A DNA stretch of 35,598 nucleotides from Oceanicola sp. 22II-s10i (GCF_002210105.1 NZ_AQQU01000021.1:1-35598); one strand, 5' to 3'; positions 23,705 to 32,604 are shown, numbered from the stretch's first letter. The notes: generated by a model not told the origin, from the letters alone. Numbers and translations: made by a program.

Positions 23705-25017
23705 GGCCAGGCTACAAGCACACGGAGATTGGCACGATCCCAGAGGACTGGGAGGCGGTGCCTTTGGGCGATCTGTTCACCTTCAAGAACGGCTTGAACA
23801 AGGCGAAGAAGTATTTCGGCTATGGCACGCCCATCGTGAACTACATGGATGTGTTCCGGCAGCCGGGTTTGCGGTTGGACAGGGTCGAGGGTCGGGTCGA
23901 CGTATCCAAGTCTGAGTTGGAAGCATTCGAGGTACGCAAGGGCGACGTCTTCTTTACCCGCACGTCCGAAACCGTCGAGGAGATCGGCGTTGCTGCGGCG
24001 ATGCTCGATGCGGCGACGGACACCGTGTTCAGCGGGTTCGTTCTGCGCGCACGACCCACGGGCGACAGGCTTGACGATCTGTTCAAGGCCTACTGCTTTT
24101 CGCCACGGTACTTTCGGCGACAAGTCGTTGCGCGGGCGACCTACACGACGCGGGCATTGACCAATGGTCGTTCGCTATCAGCTGCTATCCTGGCGGTCCC
24201 GCCGGTGGCGGAGCAGCGGGCAATTGCGGAAGCGCTTTCAGACGCCGACGCAGAAATTAAGAACATTGGCGAGTTGATCTTCAAGAAGCGCGCCCTTCGG
24301 ACCGGTGCACTGCAACGTCTGCTAACTGGCAAGACCCGTCTACCAGGTTTTTCGGAACCCTGGATACCGAAGCGCCTCGGGGATCACGTTTCATTCTTGA
24401 AGAATGGCGTGCACTCCCGAGCGCAGCTCACCGCCAATGATCCGGTGCGTTACCTTCACTATGGTGATATTCACGTCTCTCAGAGTCTGAGCCTCGACCT
24501 TCAAGTAGCCGACATGCCCCGGCTGCCAGAGACAGATGCTGCACGCCTGTCGCGCCTCGAGACTGGCGACACTGTATTCGTGGATGCCTCAGAAGATCTT
24601 TCCGGAGTAGGGAAGTCGCTTGAGATTGCGGGCGCCGATGGCATCGAAGCCGTGGCAGGACAGCACACTATTGCGGCCCGTTTTGACAAGGACGTGCTTG
24701 CGGACGGGTTCAAGGGCTACTTGCAGCACATCCCGGCGTTCACCACGCATCTCCGCAGGCTGGCCGCTGGCACAAAGGTCTACGCCACCAACCGCAAACA
24801 TATTGCCAGCGCGGAAATCCTTCTGCCGGAACTAGAAGAGCAGAAGGCCATCGTCCGCGTCCTTTCTGACATGGATGCCGAAATCACCGCGCTTGAGGCC
24901 CGTCTCGAGAAGACCCGAGCGCTCAAGCAGGGAATGATGCAGGCCTTGCTGACCGGCCGCGTACGCCTGCGGGTTGAGGGCGAGCCGCTGGATGTGTTGG
25001 AGGTGGCGCATGCCTGA
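23695..25017 (+). CDS. hsdS: Type I restriction-modification system, specificity subunit
   Basis: A 440-aa HsdS with two target-recognition domains. The first opens with GTIPEDWEAVPLGDLF and the second with PWIPKRLGDHVSFLKNG. Each ends in a similar conserved helix: AIAEALSDADAEIKNIGELIFKKRALRTGALQRLLTGKTRLPGF, and AIVRVLSDMDAEITALEARLEKTRALKQGMMQALLTGRVRL. The two TRDs read the two halves of a bipartite site and the helices set the spacer. Both TRDs look intact. It overlaps hsdM at its start and hsdR at its end. The target sequence cannot be predicted here. Confidence 0.95.
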   Translation: MELRPGYKHTEIGTIPEDWEAVPLGDLFTFKNGLNKAKKYFGYGTPIVNYMDVFRQPGLRLDRVEGRVDVSKSELEAFEVRKGDVFFTRTSETVEEIGVAAAMLDAATDTVFSGFVLRARPTGDRLDDLFKAYCFSPRYFRRQVVARATYTTRALTNGRSLSAAILAVPPVAEQRAIAEALSDADAEIKNIGELIFKKRALRTGALQRLLTGKTRLPGFSEPWIPKRLGDHVSFLKNGVHSRAQLTANDPVRYLHYGDIHVSQSLSLDLQVADMPRLPETDAARLSRLETGDTVFVDASEDLSGVGKSLEIAGADGIEAVAGQHTIAARFDKDVLADGFKGYLQHIPAFTTHLRRLAAGTKVYATNRKHIASAEILLPELEEQKAIVRVLSDMDAEITALEARLEKTRALKQGMMQALLTGRVRLRVEGEPLDVLEVAHA

Positions 25018-28000
25018 ACGTCCCCGCAGCGAACGCGTCACGCAGGACCGCCTTGCGGCCCGCATCACCACGCCGGAGGACGAGGGCGGTCTCGGCTACC
25101 GGAACCTTGGCGACTGGTCGGGCCGCCCGAACAACCGTTGTGTCGAGCCCGATCTGCTGCGCGCCAACCTCTCCGCCCGCGGCTATTCCGATGACGAGAT
25201 CAATGCCGCCCTGACGCGCCTGATGCAGGCGATCGAGGTGACCGGCACCACGCTCTATCAGGCCAACCTCCGCACCTATACACTGCTGCGCTATAGCGTT
25301 GACGTGCAGACCTCGGTCGCCGCCCCGCACAAGACGGTGCACCTGATAGACTGGGAGAACCCCGCCGCCAACGACTTCGCCCTCGCCGAGGAAGTGACGC
25401 TAAAGGGCGGGCATGAACGGCGCCCCGATCTGGTCGTCTACCTCAACGGTCTCGCCGTCGCGGTGATCGAACTGAAACGCTCCTCGGTCGAGATCGGCGA
25501 CGGCATCCGGCAGTTGATTTCCAACCAGGACGAGATTTTCAACGCCCCGTTCTTCGCCACCGCGCAGCTTCTGCTGGCAGGAAGCGATGCACAGGGCCTG
25601 CGCTACGGCACGGTCGGCACGCCTGAAACGCTGTTCGTCGAATGGCGCGACGAGGAGCCGCCGACTGGCGATCTGGTGGCCGGTGCGCTTCTCGACCGCC
25701 CCGTTGCACAAATGCTGCGCAAGGACCGGCTGCTCGACCTGATCCGGAACTTCGTGATCTTCGACGCAGGCATCAAGAAGGTTCCCCGGCAACACCAATT
25801 CGTGGGCGTGAAGCTGGCGCAGGAGCGGCTGGCCAAGCGCGAGGGCGGCGTCATCTGGCACACCCAGGGGTCTGGCAAGAGCATCCTGATGGTGCTCCTG
25901 GCCAAATGGATTCTCGAACGCGAGCCGGATGCCCGTGTGCTGGTCATCACCGACCGCGACGAGCTCGACAAGCAGATCGAGGGCGTGATGCGCAACGCGG
26001 GCGTCGTTGGCGCCGATGCGCCATCGCCTCGGGTGACGCGCCGCGACGAGTTCGTGAGCTGGCTGGGCGCGCCGTCGCCCCGACTGATCTGCGCGCTGAT
26101 CCACAAGTTCGACACGACGGAGCTTAAGGGGCCGCCCCCGCGCGTCACCGGCCGCTTCTACGTTTTCGTGGACGAGTGCCACCGCACCCAGGGCGGCGAC
26201 ATGAACAAGCAGATGAAGCGCTGGCTCGAGGGCGCGATCTTCATTGGCTTTACGGGCACCCCGTTGCTGCGCAAGGACCGCGAGACCACGCGTGAGGTCT
26301 TCGGCACCTACATCCACACCTACAAGTTTCAGGAAGCGGTCCGGGATAAGGTCGTGCTCGACCTGAAATACGAGGCGCGCGACGTGCCGCAGCGCATGAC
26401 GAGCCCGGCAGCAATCGACGCTTGGTTCGAGAAGAAGACCAAGAACCTCAACAACTTCCAGAAGGCAGTACTGCGGAAACGCTGGGCCAACATGGAGGAG
26501 CTGCTCAGCGCGACAGAACGGAAACGCCGGATCGTCGCGGAGATCGTGCAGGACTTCGATCTGAAGCCGCGGCTGAGCGACGACCGAGGCACCGCAATCC
26601 TGGTAGCCTCCTCGATCCCCGACGCCTGCGAATTCTATCGCGAATTCCAGAGCACCCGGCTCGGGCCGCATGTGGGAATCGTCACGTCGTTCGAGCCGAA
26701 CCACAATGCGATCTCGAGGGAGCCCGCCAACAGCGACGAGCGGTACAAGTACGACACCTACACGAAATTCGTGCTGAAGGGCGGCCAGAGCACGACAGCC
26801 TATGAGACCGAGGTCAAGCGGCGCTTCATCGAAGAACCCGCGAACATGAAGCTGCTGATCGTGGTGTCCAAGCTGCTCACCGGCTTCGACGCGCCGAGTT
26901 GCAGTTACATCTACCTCGACGACAAGCTGCGGGACCACACGTTGTTCCAGGCGATCTGTCGGACCAACCGGCTCGATGGCGACGACAAGGATTACGGCCA
27001 CATCGTCGACTTCAAGGAGCTGTTCGGCGACGTCCAGCACGCGATCGCGGTCTACAGCTCGGATGAGCTGGATGTTGATGAAGGGAGCGGCGGAGAAAAC
27101 AACGTCGAGATCAAGAATTGGCTCGAGGAAGGTAAGGCGCGCCTGGACGCGGCGCGGGAAGCGCTTCACTACCTGTGTGCGCCAGTGGCACCTCCGAGGG
27201 AGATCGAGCAGTTCTTGCGATACTTCTGTGGCGATGCCGGAGACCCGAACGCCTTGAACGAGACTGAGGCACTCAGGGTCTCATTCTACAAGACCGTCGC
27301 CTCCTTTGTCCGCGCTTATGCAGCGATTGCGCAGAATCTAGATGAAGCCGGGTATACCCCGTCTGAGCAGACGGACATCCAGCGGGAAATTGACTTCTAC
27401 ACCGACCTCCGCGCCGCAATAAAAAGGCACTCGGGAGAAGAACTCGACATCAAGCCGTATGAAGCGGACATGCGGCACCTGCTGAACACCTATATTCAAG
27501 CGGACCCAGCGCAGACGCTTGGTGCACTGTCGAACGTTTCGCTAACGCAAGCCATCATCGAAACTGGCATCCACGACGCCATTGCCAAACAACTCAACGA
27601 GAAGGGCAAGCTGTCAAAGAAGGCTGTCGCAGAGGGCATCATAAACAATATCCGAAAGACTATTATTCGTGATCAGCTCACGGACCCGCGCTTCTACGAT
27701 GAGATGTCCAAACTCCTTGAGGATTTGATCAAACAGAGCCGCGATAGTGCGGAAGCCTACGAGGCGTTTCTGAAAAAAGCGGAAGAGCTGGTTCGAAAGC
27801 TGGCGGCGCGCGAAGCAGGTCCAGACTTGCCAGCCGGGCTCCACGGAAATCGTGAGGCTACGGTAGTGTTCAACAACCTCCAAAGTCTGCCTGCTGACAA
27901 GTTCACCTGTCCTGCCGATGAGGAACAAAGGGCGGAGCTCGCCCTTGAAATCGACCGGGCCATCCGCGAACACGCCCCTGCCGGCTGGAAGGGTGACCCA

Positions 28001-28105
28001 GTTCGCGAGCGGGAGGTCAAGAACGTGCTCTTCCCGCTCTTCAACCGAGATCGAGATGCAACCCTCGCGATGTTCGAGATCATCAAGAACCAACAGGGGT
28101 ATTGA
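25010..28105 (+). CDS. hsdR: Type I restriction-modification system, restriction subunit
   Basis: A 1031-aa HsdR. The N-terminal nuclease domain shows RRPDLVVYLNGLAVAVIELKRS, the PD-ExK pattern (D near 139, ELK near 155). The translocase follows with Walker A TQGSGKS (near 286-292), VITDRDELD, the Walker B DECHR (near 388) and FTGTP, then the LLTGFDAPSCSYIYLDD and QAICRTNRLDG helicase motifs. The ATG at 25010 has GGAGG 7 nt upstream and lies inside the last codons of hsdS. All motifs are intact, so restriction should be active. GC content falls sharply after about 27.1 kb, suggesting a mosaic origin. Confidence 0.96.
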   Translation: MPERPRSERVTQDRLAARITTPEDEGGLGYRNLGDWSGRPNNRCVEPDLLRANLSARGYSDDEINAALTRLMQAIEVTGTTLYQANLRTYTLLRYSVDVQTSVAAPHKTVHLIDWENPAANDFALAEEVTLKGGHERRPDLVVYLNGLAVAVIELKRSSVEIGDGIRQLISNQDEIFNAPFFATAQLLLAGSDAQGLRYGTVGTPETLFVEWRDEEPPTGDLVAGALLDRPVAQMLRKDRLLDLIRNFVIFDAGIKKVPRQHQFVGVKLAQERLAKREGGVIWHTQGSGKSILMVLLAKWILEREPDARVLVITDRDELDKQIEGVMRNAGVVGADAPSPRVTRRDEFVSWLGAPSPRLICALIHKFDTTELKGPPPRVTGRFYVFVDECHRTQGGDMNKQMKRWLEGAIFIGFTGTPLLRKDRETTREVFGTYIHTYKFQEAVRDKVVLDLKYEARDVPQRMTSPAAIDAWFEKKTKNLNNFQKAVLRKRWANMEELLSATERKRRIVAEIVQDFDLKPRLSDDRGTAILVASSIPDACEFYREFQSTRLGPHVGIVTSFEPNHNAISREPANSDERYKYDTYTKFVLKGGQSTTAYETEVKRRFIEEPANMKLLIVVSKLLTGFDAPSCSYIYLDDKLRDHTLFQAICRTNRLDGDDKDYGHIVDFKELFGDVQHAIAVYSSDELDVDEGSGGENNVEIKNWLEEGKARLDAAREALHYLCAPVAPPREIEQFLRYFCGDAGDPNALNETEALRVSFYKTVASFVRAYAAIAQNLDEAGYTPSEQTDIQREIDFYTDLRAAIKRHSGEELDIKPYEADMRHLLNTYIQADPAQTLGALSNVSLTQAIIETGIHDAIAKQLNEKGKLSKKAVAEGIINNIRKTIIRDQLTDPRFYDEMSKLLEDLIKQSRDSAEAYEAFLKKAEELVRKLAAREAGPDLPAGLHGNREATVVFNNLQSLPADKFTCPADEEQRAELALEIDRAIREHAPAGWKGDPVREREVKNVLFPLFNRDRDATLAMFEIIKNQQGY

Positions 28106-28818
28106 TGGGAGAGTCCATCGAAATTGGAGACATCACAATCAGCGTGACCCGGAAGGACGTCAAGAACGTCCACCTGTCGGTCCACCCGCCGGACGGACGC
28201 GTCACGCTTGTAACCCCTACTTCGACCAGGATCGACGTTGCGCGCGCATACGCGATCACAAGAATTGGATGGATCCGGCAGCAGCAAGAGCAGCTACGCT
28301 CGCAGGCGAGGGAAGCCCCACGTTCATTCGTCGGTCGCGAGACCCACTACCTTTGGGGACGACGCCATCTTCTCCGTGTGACGGAGCTCGACGCCAAGCC
28401 TGAGGTAAAACTAGACCACCGCACGATCCATCTCCAGGTCCGCCCCGGAACTTCCCGCGACGGACGCGCCAAGGTGATTCACGCTTGGCATCTGAAGCTA
28501 CTTCATGGCGCAGTCCCACCCATCATCGACAAATGGGAAAGCCGCATCGGCGTTAAGGTCCACCGCTACTTCTTGCAGCGGATGACAACCAAGTGGGGAA
28601 GCTGCAACTCGAAGGCAGGCACTATTCGGTTGAACACTGAACTCGTGAAGAAACCGCGCGACTTGCTGGAGTATGTAATCGTTCACGAGATGGTCCATAT
28701 TTCCGAGCCGACGCACAGCGCCCGGTTCTTTGCTCTGCTTTCTGAGCATTATCCGAGTTGGCCTGAAGCCCGGCGGGAGCTGAACGAATTACCCGTTCCT
28801 CAGCTTACCGGGAGCTGA
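28105..28818 (+). CDS. YgjP-type (DUF45/SprT-like) metallopeptidase coupled to hsdR
   Basis: A 237-aa predicted zinc metallopeptidase of the YgjP/DUF45 (M48-like) group. The zinc motif is V-H-E-M-V-H near residue 192, followed by the third-ligand segment EPTHSARF. The diagnostic TKWGSCNSKAGTIRLNTEL stretch lies just before it. Its ATG overlaps the hsdR stop by one base (TGATG), so it is the last gene of the R-M operon. YgjP-like genes accompany many type I R-M loci, but I know of no established role there; turnover of HsdR after DNA damage is one idea. An alternative TTG one codon upstream is less likely. Confidence 0.88.
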   Translation: MGESIEIGDITISVTRKDVKNVHLSVHPPDGRVTLVTPTSTRIDVARAYAITRIGWIRQQQEQLRSQAREAPRSFVGRETHYLWGRRHLLRVTELDAKPEVKLDHRTIHLQVRPGTSRDGRAKVIHAWHLKLLHGAVPPIIDKWESRIGVKVHRYFLQRMTTKWGSCNSKAGTIRLNTELVKKPRDLLEYVIVHEMVHISEPTHSARFFALLSEHYPSWPEARRELNELPVPQLTGS

Positions 28819-29062
28819 GGCGACGACGGTCCCCCTGGAGCTGGCACCGGTTCGATTTATGACCCTTCTCGCGAAAGGCACCAAGATCGAAGTGCCGAAC
28901 TGCGGCTGTAAAGTATCCCTTTCTATCCATGCACTTACAGGCTTTGCACCGAAATTGCGCGGTCGAGAGGTCCGGAGAATATTGGCCCTGAGAGACGGGT
29001 TCCGGGCCACCTGGCGTCGGCACCGGTGGTCAGCCCCGCCCGCATAACCCTCGAAAACAACG
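28819..29062. other. Intergenic junction between the R-M island and tRNA-Ser
   Basis: Several short ORFs cross this stretch on both strands, but none has a ribosome site or family resemblance that I can support. It is the expected place for an island boundary, because the 3' end of tRNA-Ser faces it. I could not find by eye a second copy of the tRNA 3' end elsewhere in the window. Confidence 0.4.
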
Positions 29063-29085
29063 AGAAAATCCGGCCGCAGCCGGAT
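29063..29085 (-). terminator. Rho-independent terminator of tRNA-Ser
   Basis: On the minus strand, downstream of the tRNA, ATCCGGC and GCCGGAT form a perfect 7-bp stem with a TGCG loop, followed by TTTCTCG. This is a compact intrinsic terminator. Confidence 0.7.
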
Positions 29086-29111
29086 CGGGAGAACGCTTTC
29101 GCGAGGGCAAG

Positions 29112-29201
29112 TGGCGGAGAGACAGGGATTCGAACCCTGGAGACGGTTTCCCGCCTACACACTTTCCAGGCGTGCGCCTTCGACCACTCGGCCACCTCTC
29201 C
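29112..29201 (-). tRNA. tRNA-Ser (anticodon GGA)
   Basis: On the minus strand the gene starts GGAGAGGTGGCCGAGTGGTC, has the anticodon loop CTGGAAA (anticodon GGA), a long variable arm as in class II tRNAs, a T-arm with GGTTCGAATCC, and ends TCTCTCC-G-CCA with the CCA encoded. The acceptor stem pairs fully, with one G-T pair at the last position. It reads UCC and UCU serine codons. Its 3' end points towards the restriction-modification island, the usual geometry for tRNA-linked insertions. Confidence 0.97.
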
Positions 29202-29347
29202 GGTCCGGCCTAATTACGAAAGCGCTCCCGGTTCCGCAAGGGGTCATTTGCCCGATCTTCCGGCCTCGGGAACACGGGCAAACAGCCCGCATTCCCGCGC
29301 ACCATGCAACGTTGCGGCCACGGCGCGCAGGTCGCTGTAGCCGCCTG

Positions 29348-30118
29348 TCAGGCGGGGATCAGGCGCAGCGTCGTGCCGCAGACCACGACGTCGCTGCCCG
29401 ACACGGGCAGACCGCGACGCGCGGCCATCGCGATGCCACGGGCCGGGTCCTCGACCACCACGTCCAGCGCCGACAGCCCCGGCCCCCGGTCGTCGCCCGG
29501 CGGGACGAAGCGCAGGGTGAAGTTGGCCAGCCGGACCTCCGGCACGTCGCCTTCGGATACCGCAACCCCGAGAACCCGGCCCCAAAGGGCCGCCAGCCCG
29601 GCCGGATCGTCCGACTGCAGCTCGGCCGCCGTCATGGCCAGCGCGGCGCCCTTGGGCTCGTCCTGCCACCCCGTGCCGCCCGCGGGCATCCAGCGCCCGG
29701 TGACGTCGCATTCGGTGTCCCAGTCGGCCTCGAGAAAGGCGGCCTTCAGGTCGCCCGGATGCAGTTGCATGATGTTCCAGTCGCCGCGATCCGAGACATG
29801 GGCCTCGCGCACCCCCGCCGCCTTGGCGCGGGCCCGCAGGGCGGTCTGCTCCTCCAGGCTCTCGCACTGGCAGATCACCATGTAGCCGCCATCGCCGCCC
29901 CGCCGGTCAATATAGCGGCCCGCGGCGGTGCCATCCTGCACCGGTGCCACGACCTCCAGGAACTGGGTCCCGATGGTCAGCAGCGTGTTTTCCAGCCCGT
30001 ACTTGCCGACGCCCGGATCAATGTGACCGCCCTCGACCCCGAGGACGGCCCTGAGATCATCCATGACCGGGGCAAGCTCCCCGGCCACGAGACATATCTG
30101 TCTGAGATGAATGGCCAT
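29348..30118 (-). CDS. VOC (glyoxalase-like) family protein
   Basis: A 256-aa protein with two glyoxalase-like modules. The N-terminal part (MAIHLRQICLVAGELAPVMDDLRAVLG ... GKYGLENTLLTIGTQFLEVVAPV) has the His and Glu positions typical of the VOC metal site (H-x-R-Q at the start, FLEVVAP). The second half repeats the fold (SDDPAGLAALWGRVLGVAV ... LANFTLRFVPPGDDRG). VOC enzymes include glyoxalases, dioxygenases and epimerases, so the reaction is open. The start at 30118 is chosen because it lies just after the enoyl-CoA hydratase stop (4-nt gap) and begins at the first beta strand. Probably co-transcribed with that gene. Confidence 0.85.
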   Translation of the reverse strand: MAIHLRQICLVAGELAPVMDDLRAVLGVEGGHIDPGVGKYGLENTLLTIGTQFLEVVAPVQDGTAAGRYIDRRGGDGGYMVICQCESLEEQTALRARAKAAGVREAHVSDRGDWNIMQLHPGDLKAAFLEADWDTECDVTGRWMPAGGTGWQDEPKGAALAMTAAELQSDDPAGLAALWGRVLGVAVSEGDVPEVRLANFTLRFVPPGDDRGPGLSALDVVVEDPARGIAMAARRGLPVSGSDVVVCGTTLRLIPA

Positions 30119-30122
30119 CGGC

Positions 30123-30899
30123 TCAGCGGTTCTTCCACTGAGGCTTGCGCTTCTCGACAAAGGCGTTCACGCCCTCGTGGAAATCCTCGGTGTTGCGCAG
30201 TTCGGTGCTGACGTAGCGCGAGTAGTGCAGCGAGATACGCAGGTTCTCGAGGTCCTCCATCGCGTTCAGGACGCGCTTGGTCGCCTTGATCGACGAGGGC
30301 GAGACGCTGATCAGCTCCTGCGCCTTGGCCATCGCGCGGTCCATCAGGTCGGCCGGGCTGCAGACCTCGTTGACGAAGCCGAACTCCTTGCCCTCGGCGG
30401 CGGTCACGGAACGACCGGTCAGCATCATCTCGACCGCGCGCTTGCGGCCGATCTGGCGCGACAGGCGCTGGACGCCACCGGCGGCGGCGAACAGGCCGAC
30501 CTTGACCTCGGGCAGTGCGAACTTCGCCGTATCGGCGGCGATGATGATGTCGCAGCTCAGCGCGGTTTCAAAGCCGCCGCCCATGGCAAAGCCGTTCACG
30601 GCGGCCACGATCGGCTTTTCCAGGTCATACCGCATCGACAGGCCGGCGAAACCGGACGGCGGGGGCGTGCCCTTGCCGCCCTGCGCGGTGTATTTCAGGT
30701 CGTTCCCGGCCGAGAATGCCTTGTCCCCTGCCCCGGTCAGGATCGCGCACCACAGGTCCTGATCCTTCGCGTAGTCGTCCCAGACCTCGGCCAGTTCGCA
30801 ATGCGCCGGTGCATGTAGCGCGTTGTAGAGCTCGGGCCGGTTCATCGTGACCTTCAGGATCGGGCCGTCCCGTTCCACCGTGCAATATTCATATGCCAT
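30123..30899 (-). CDS. Enoyl-CoA hydratase/isomerase (crotonase) family protein
   Basis: A 258-aa crotonase. Features: VTMNRPELYNALHAP, the first oxyanion-hole segment AFSAGNDLKYTAQGG, the second NGFAMGGGFETALSCDIIIAADTAKFALPEVKVGLFAAAGGVQRLSRQIGRKRAVEMMLTG, and the C-terminal ATKRVLNAME helix. It acts on acyl-CoA thioesters, probably by hydration or isomerisation. ATG 30899 has GGAGGA about 11 nt upstream; a further in-frame ATG at 30923 is less well supported. The VOC gene follows closely. Confidence 0.92.
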   Translation of the reverse strand: MAYEYCTVERDGPILKVTMNRPELYNALHAPAHCELAEVWDDYAKDQDLWCAILTGAGDKAFSAGNDLKYTAQGGKGTPPPSGFAGLSMRYDLEKPIVAAVNGFAMGGGFETALSCDIIIAADTAKFALPEVKVGLFAAAGGVQRLSRQIGRKRAVEMMLTGRSVTAAEGKEFGFVNEVCSPADLMDRAMAKAQELISVSPSSIKATKRVLNAMEDLENLRISLHYSRYVSTELRNTEDFHEGVNAFVEKRKPQWKNR

Positions 30900-31152
30900 C
30901 TTGCTTAGTTCCTCCCTGTCCATCGGACACTTGCCTGCCGGATGGTAGGCGGGGATTCGGAGGGGAGCAAGCAGAGCCTGTGCCATTGCACGGACAGGTT
31001 TCGTTCACGGGATGTGCCGGTTTTCGCGGCAGCGCAGAAACAGTCTGAGCCCGTGAACACCTCTATCCGGGGACCGGCACCAATCCGCCTTCTTTCAGCC
31101 ACATTCCCTTGTTGCCATGTCCGGAGACAGGCAGAAAACAGCGAGGTCGACC

Positions 31153-31251
31153 ATGCCCGTTCCCAAGCCACAGACCCCGGCCCAGCCGGTCAAGACACCG
31201 AAACCGCCGCGCCCCGCCCCCTACGCATTCCGGGACTGGGCCGCGATCTGA
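31153..31251 (+). CDS. Possible 32-aa proline-rich small protein
   Basis: A short frame, MPVPKPQTPAQPVKTPKPP ... FRDWAAI, about one third proline, with GAGG 6 nt before the ATG and a TGA 10 bp before the convergent DHFR-like gene ends. The regular proline spacing and the distinct C-terminus make it more than a random ORF, but there is no family evidence. Confidence 0.35.
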   Translation: MPVPKPQTPAQPVKTPKPPRPAPYAFRDWAAI

Positions 31252-31261
31252 TCCTCCGTCC

Positions 31262-31792
31262 TCACTCGGGGACGTAGGTCAGCCGGATCACATCCGCGCC
31301 GAACCGGTCACTGCCGGTAAGCCTCAGCCGGGGCCGCGCCTCCCGGAAGAAGGGCGTGCCGCCGCCCAGAACGACCGGGTGCAGATACAGCCGGTATTCG
31401 TCGACCAGCCCGAGCGCGGCGACATGCTGCGCGATCACCGTGCCGGCCACCTGTATGTAACCGGTCTCCGCCGCCTTCAGCTCCCGGATCGCCGTGTCGA
31501 CAACGCCGCCGATCAGCTTCGCGTTCGGGCCGACGGCCTCCAGTGTCCGCGAGACCACCCATTTCGGCTTTTCCCGCCAGGCGACGCCAAAGGCGCGCAG
31601 ATCCGGCGACCAGGCGGGATCCTCCTCGTCCCAGAATTGCATCAGCTCGTACATGCGCCGCCCGTAGAGGCTGCCGCTCATCTCGCGCGCATGGTCGATC
31701 CAGTGCCGGAACAGCACCTCGTCCGGAGAGAAGCGGTCATGATCGACGTATCCGTCCAGCGAGACATTCGCGGCGACGATGAACCTGGCCAT
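31262..31792 (-). CDS. Dihydrofolate reductase-like (RibD C-terminal) protein
   Basis: A 176-aa protein of the RibD-C/DHFR-like family: MARFIVAANVSLDGYVD at the N-terminus, LYGRRMYELMQFW, KPKWVVSRTL, then IQVAGTVIAQHVAALGLVDEYRLYLHPVVLGGGTPFF, the family's C-terminal signature. Members bind NADPH and reduce pyrimidine- or pterin-like compounds, though many are uncharacterised. ATG 31792 has a GAGGGGG site about 7 nt upstream, better placed than the ATG at 31807. It is a single gene, downstream of ndk on the same strand, separated from it by the ndk terminator. Confidence 0.88.
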   Translation of the reverse strand: MARFIVAANVSLDGYVDHDRFSPDEVLFRHWIDHAREMSGSLYGRRMYELMQFWDEEDPAWSPDLRAFGVAWREKPKWVVSRTLEAVGPNAKLIGGVVDTAIRELKAAETGYIQVAGTVIAQHVAALGLVDEYRLYLHPVVLGGGTPFFREARPRLRLTGSDRFGADVIRLTYVPE

Positions 31793-31870
31793 ATCGGACC
31801 CCCTCACTTACGTTGTATTCAACGTAGCGCAGAAGCCCTCTCCCGGCCAGCACCCCGTACCGGTCAACGA

Positions 31871-31898
31871 AAAAAGCCGCCCCAAGGGGAGCGGCCTT
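31871..31898 (-). terminator. Rho-independent terminator of ndk
   Basis: Just after the ndk stop, the transcribed strand reads GCCGCTCCCC-TT-GGG-GCGGC followed by six T residues. The GC-rich stem has one small bulge. The T-run shows direction away from ndk. Confidence 0.85.
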
Positions 31899-31922
31899 TC
31901 CGAAATCACTGCCCTGTCAGGC

Positions 31923-32345
31923 TCAGCCGACCAGCTCGAGACCCGAGAAGAAATAGGCGATCTCCTGCGCGGCGGTTTCCGGCGCGTCCGACCCGTGGAC
32001 CGAGTTCTCGCCAACCGATTCCGCGAATTCGGCGCGGATGGTGCCGGGGGCTGCGTCCTTGGGGTTGGTGGCGCCCATCACTTCGCGGTTCTTCGCGATC
32101 GCGCCTTCGCCTTCCAGCACCTGCACAACGACCGGTTCGGAGGCCATGAATTCGCACAGCTCGTCATAGAACGGGCGCGCGGCGTGCACTTCGTAGAACT
32201 TGCCGGCCTGTGCCTTGCTCAGATGGATGCGCTTCTGCGCGACGATCCGCAGGCCCGCGTCCTCGAACTTGGCGTTGATCTTGCCGGTCAGGTTGCGGCG
32301 GGTCGCGTCGGGCTTGATGATGGAAAGCGTGCGTTCGGTGGCCAT
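31923..32345 (-). CDS. ndk: Nucleoside-diphosphate kinase
   Basis: A 140-aa NDK that transfers the gamma phosphate from ATP to nucleoside diphosphates through a phosphohistidine. Seen: [16 protein letters not shown] at the N-terminus, and the catalytic His117 in NSVHGSD, the standard active-site motif. The length is the family norm. GAGG lies 7-9 nt before the ATG, and a strong terminator follows. It is a housekeeping gene and marks core chromosome beside the second mobile module. Confidence 0.97.
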   Translation of the reverse strand: MATERTLSIIKPDATRRNLTGKINAKFEDAGLRIVAQKRIHLSKAQAGKFYEVHAARPFYDELCEFMASEPVVVQVLEGEGAIAKNREVMGATNPKDAAPGTIRAEFAESVGENSVHGSDAPETAAQEIAYFFSGLELVG

Positions 32346-32486
32346 GTCTCGTCCTCGTTCATGACGGGGACGCGCCTGCGTCCCCTGAAATCCGCCGCCC
32401 GCCTAGCATGACCCCCCGAGTTTGAAAAGCCGCAAGATCGGCGCGGGTCCACCTGCTTCATTTGGCCGGACAAACTCCGGGGGAGT

Positions 32487-32522
32487 CGCGGCCCACCGGG
32501 CCGCGGCGGGGGCAGAGCCCCC
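32487..32522. repeat. Tandem GC-rich hairpins near the ndk / mobile-module boundary
   Basis: Two perfect stem-loops in a row: CGCGGCCC-ACC-GGGCCGCG (32487-32505, loop ACC) and GGGGGC-AGA-GCCCCC (32508-32522). With the flanking CCGGGGGAG this resembles an intergenic pattern I associate with Rhodobacteraceae genomes. It lies about 85 bp from the end of the recombinase gene and probably belongs to the host chromosome. Confidence 0.55.
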
Positions 32523-32604
32523 TGCTTTGCCGTTGTTTGCAGTTTTCTCCGGCGCCCGGTCAGGAAGTGCATACTGATCCCGCAGGGCCAGTGCTGCAAG
32601 GGTT

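Noticed and set aside
25400..27169. 589-codon open frame antisense to hsdR
   Set aside because: It is the complement of high-GC codons in a gene with all HsdR motifs intact; no ribosome site or family resemblance.
29112..29201. Second tRNA 3'-end copy as an attachment repeat
   Set aside because: Searching by eye for the T-arm and acceptor sequence elsewhere in the window found no duplicate of useful length.
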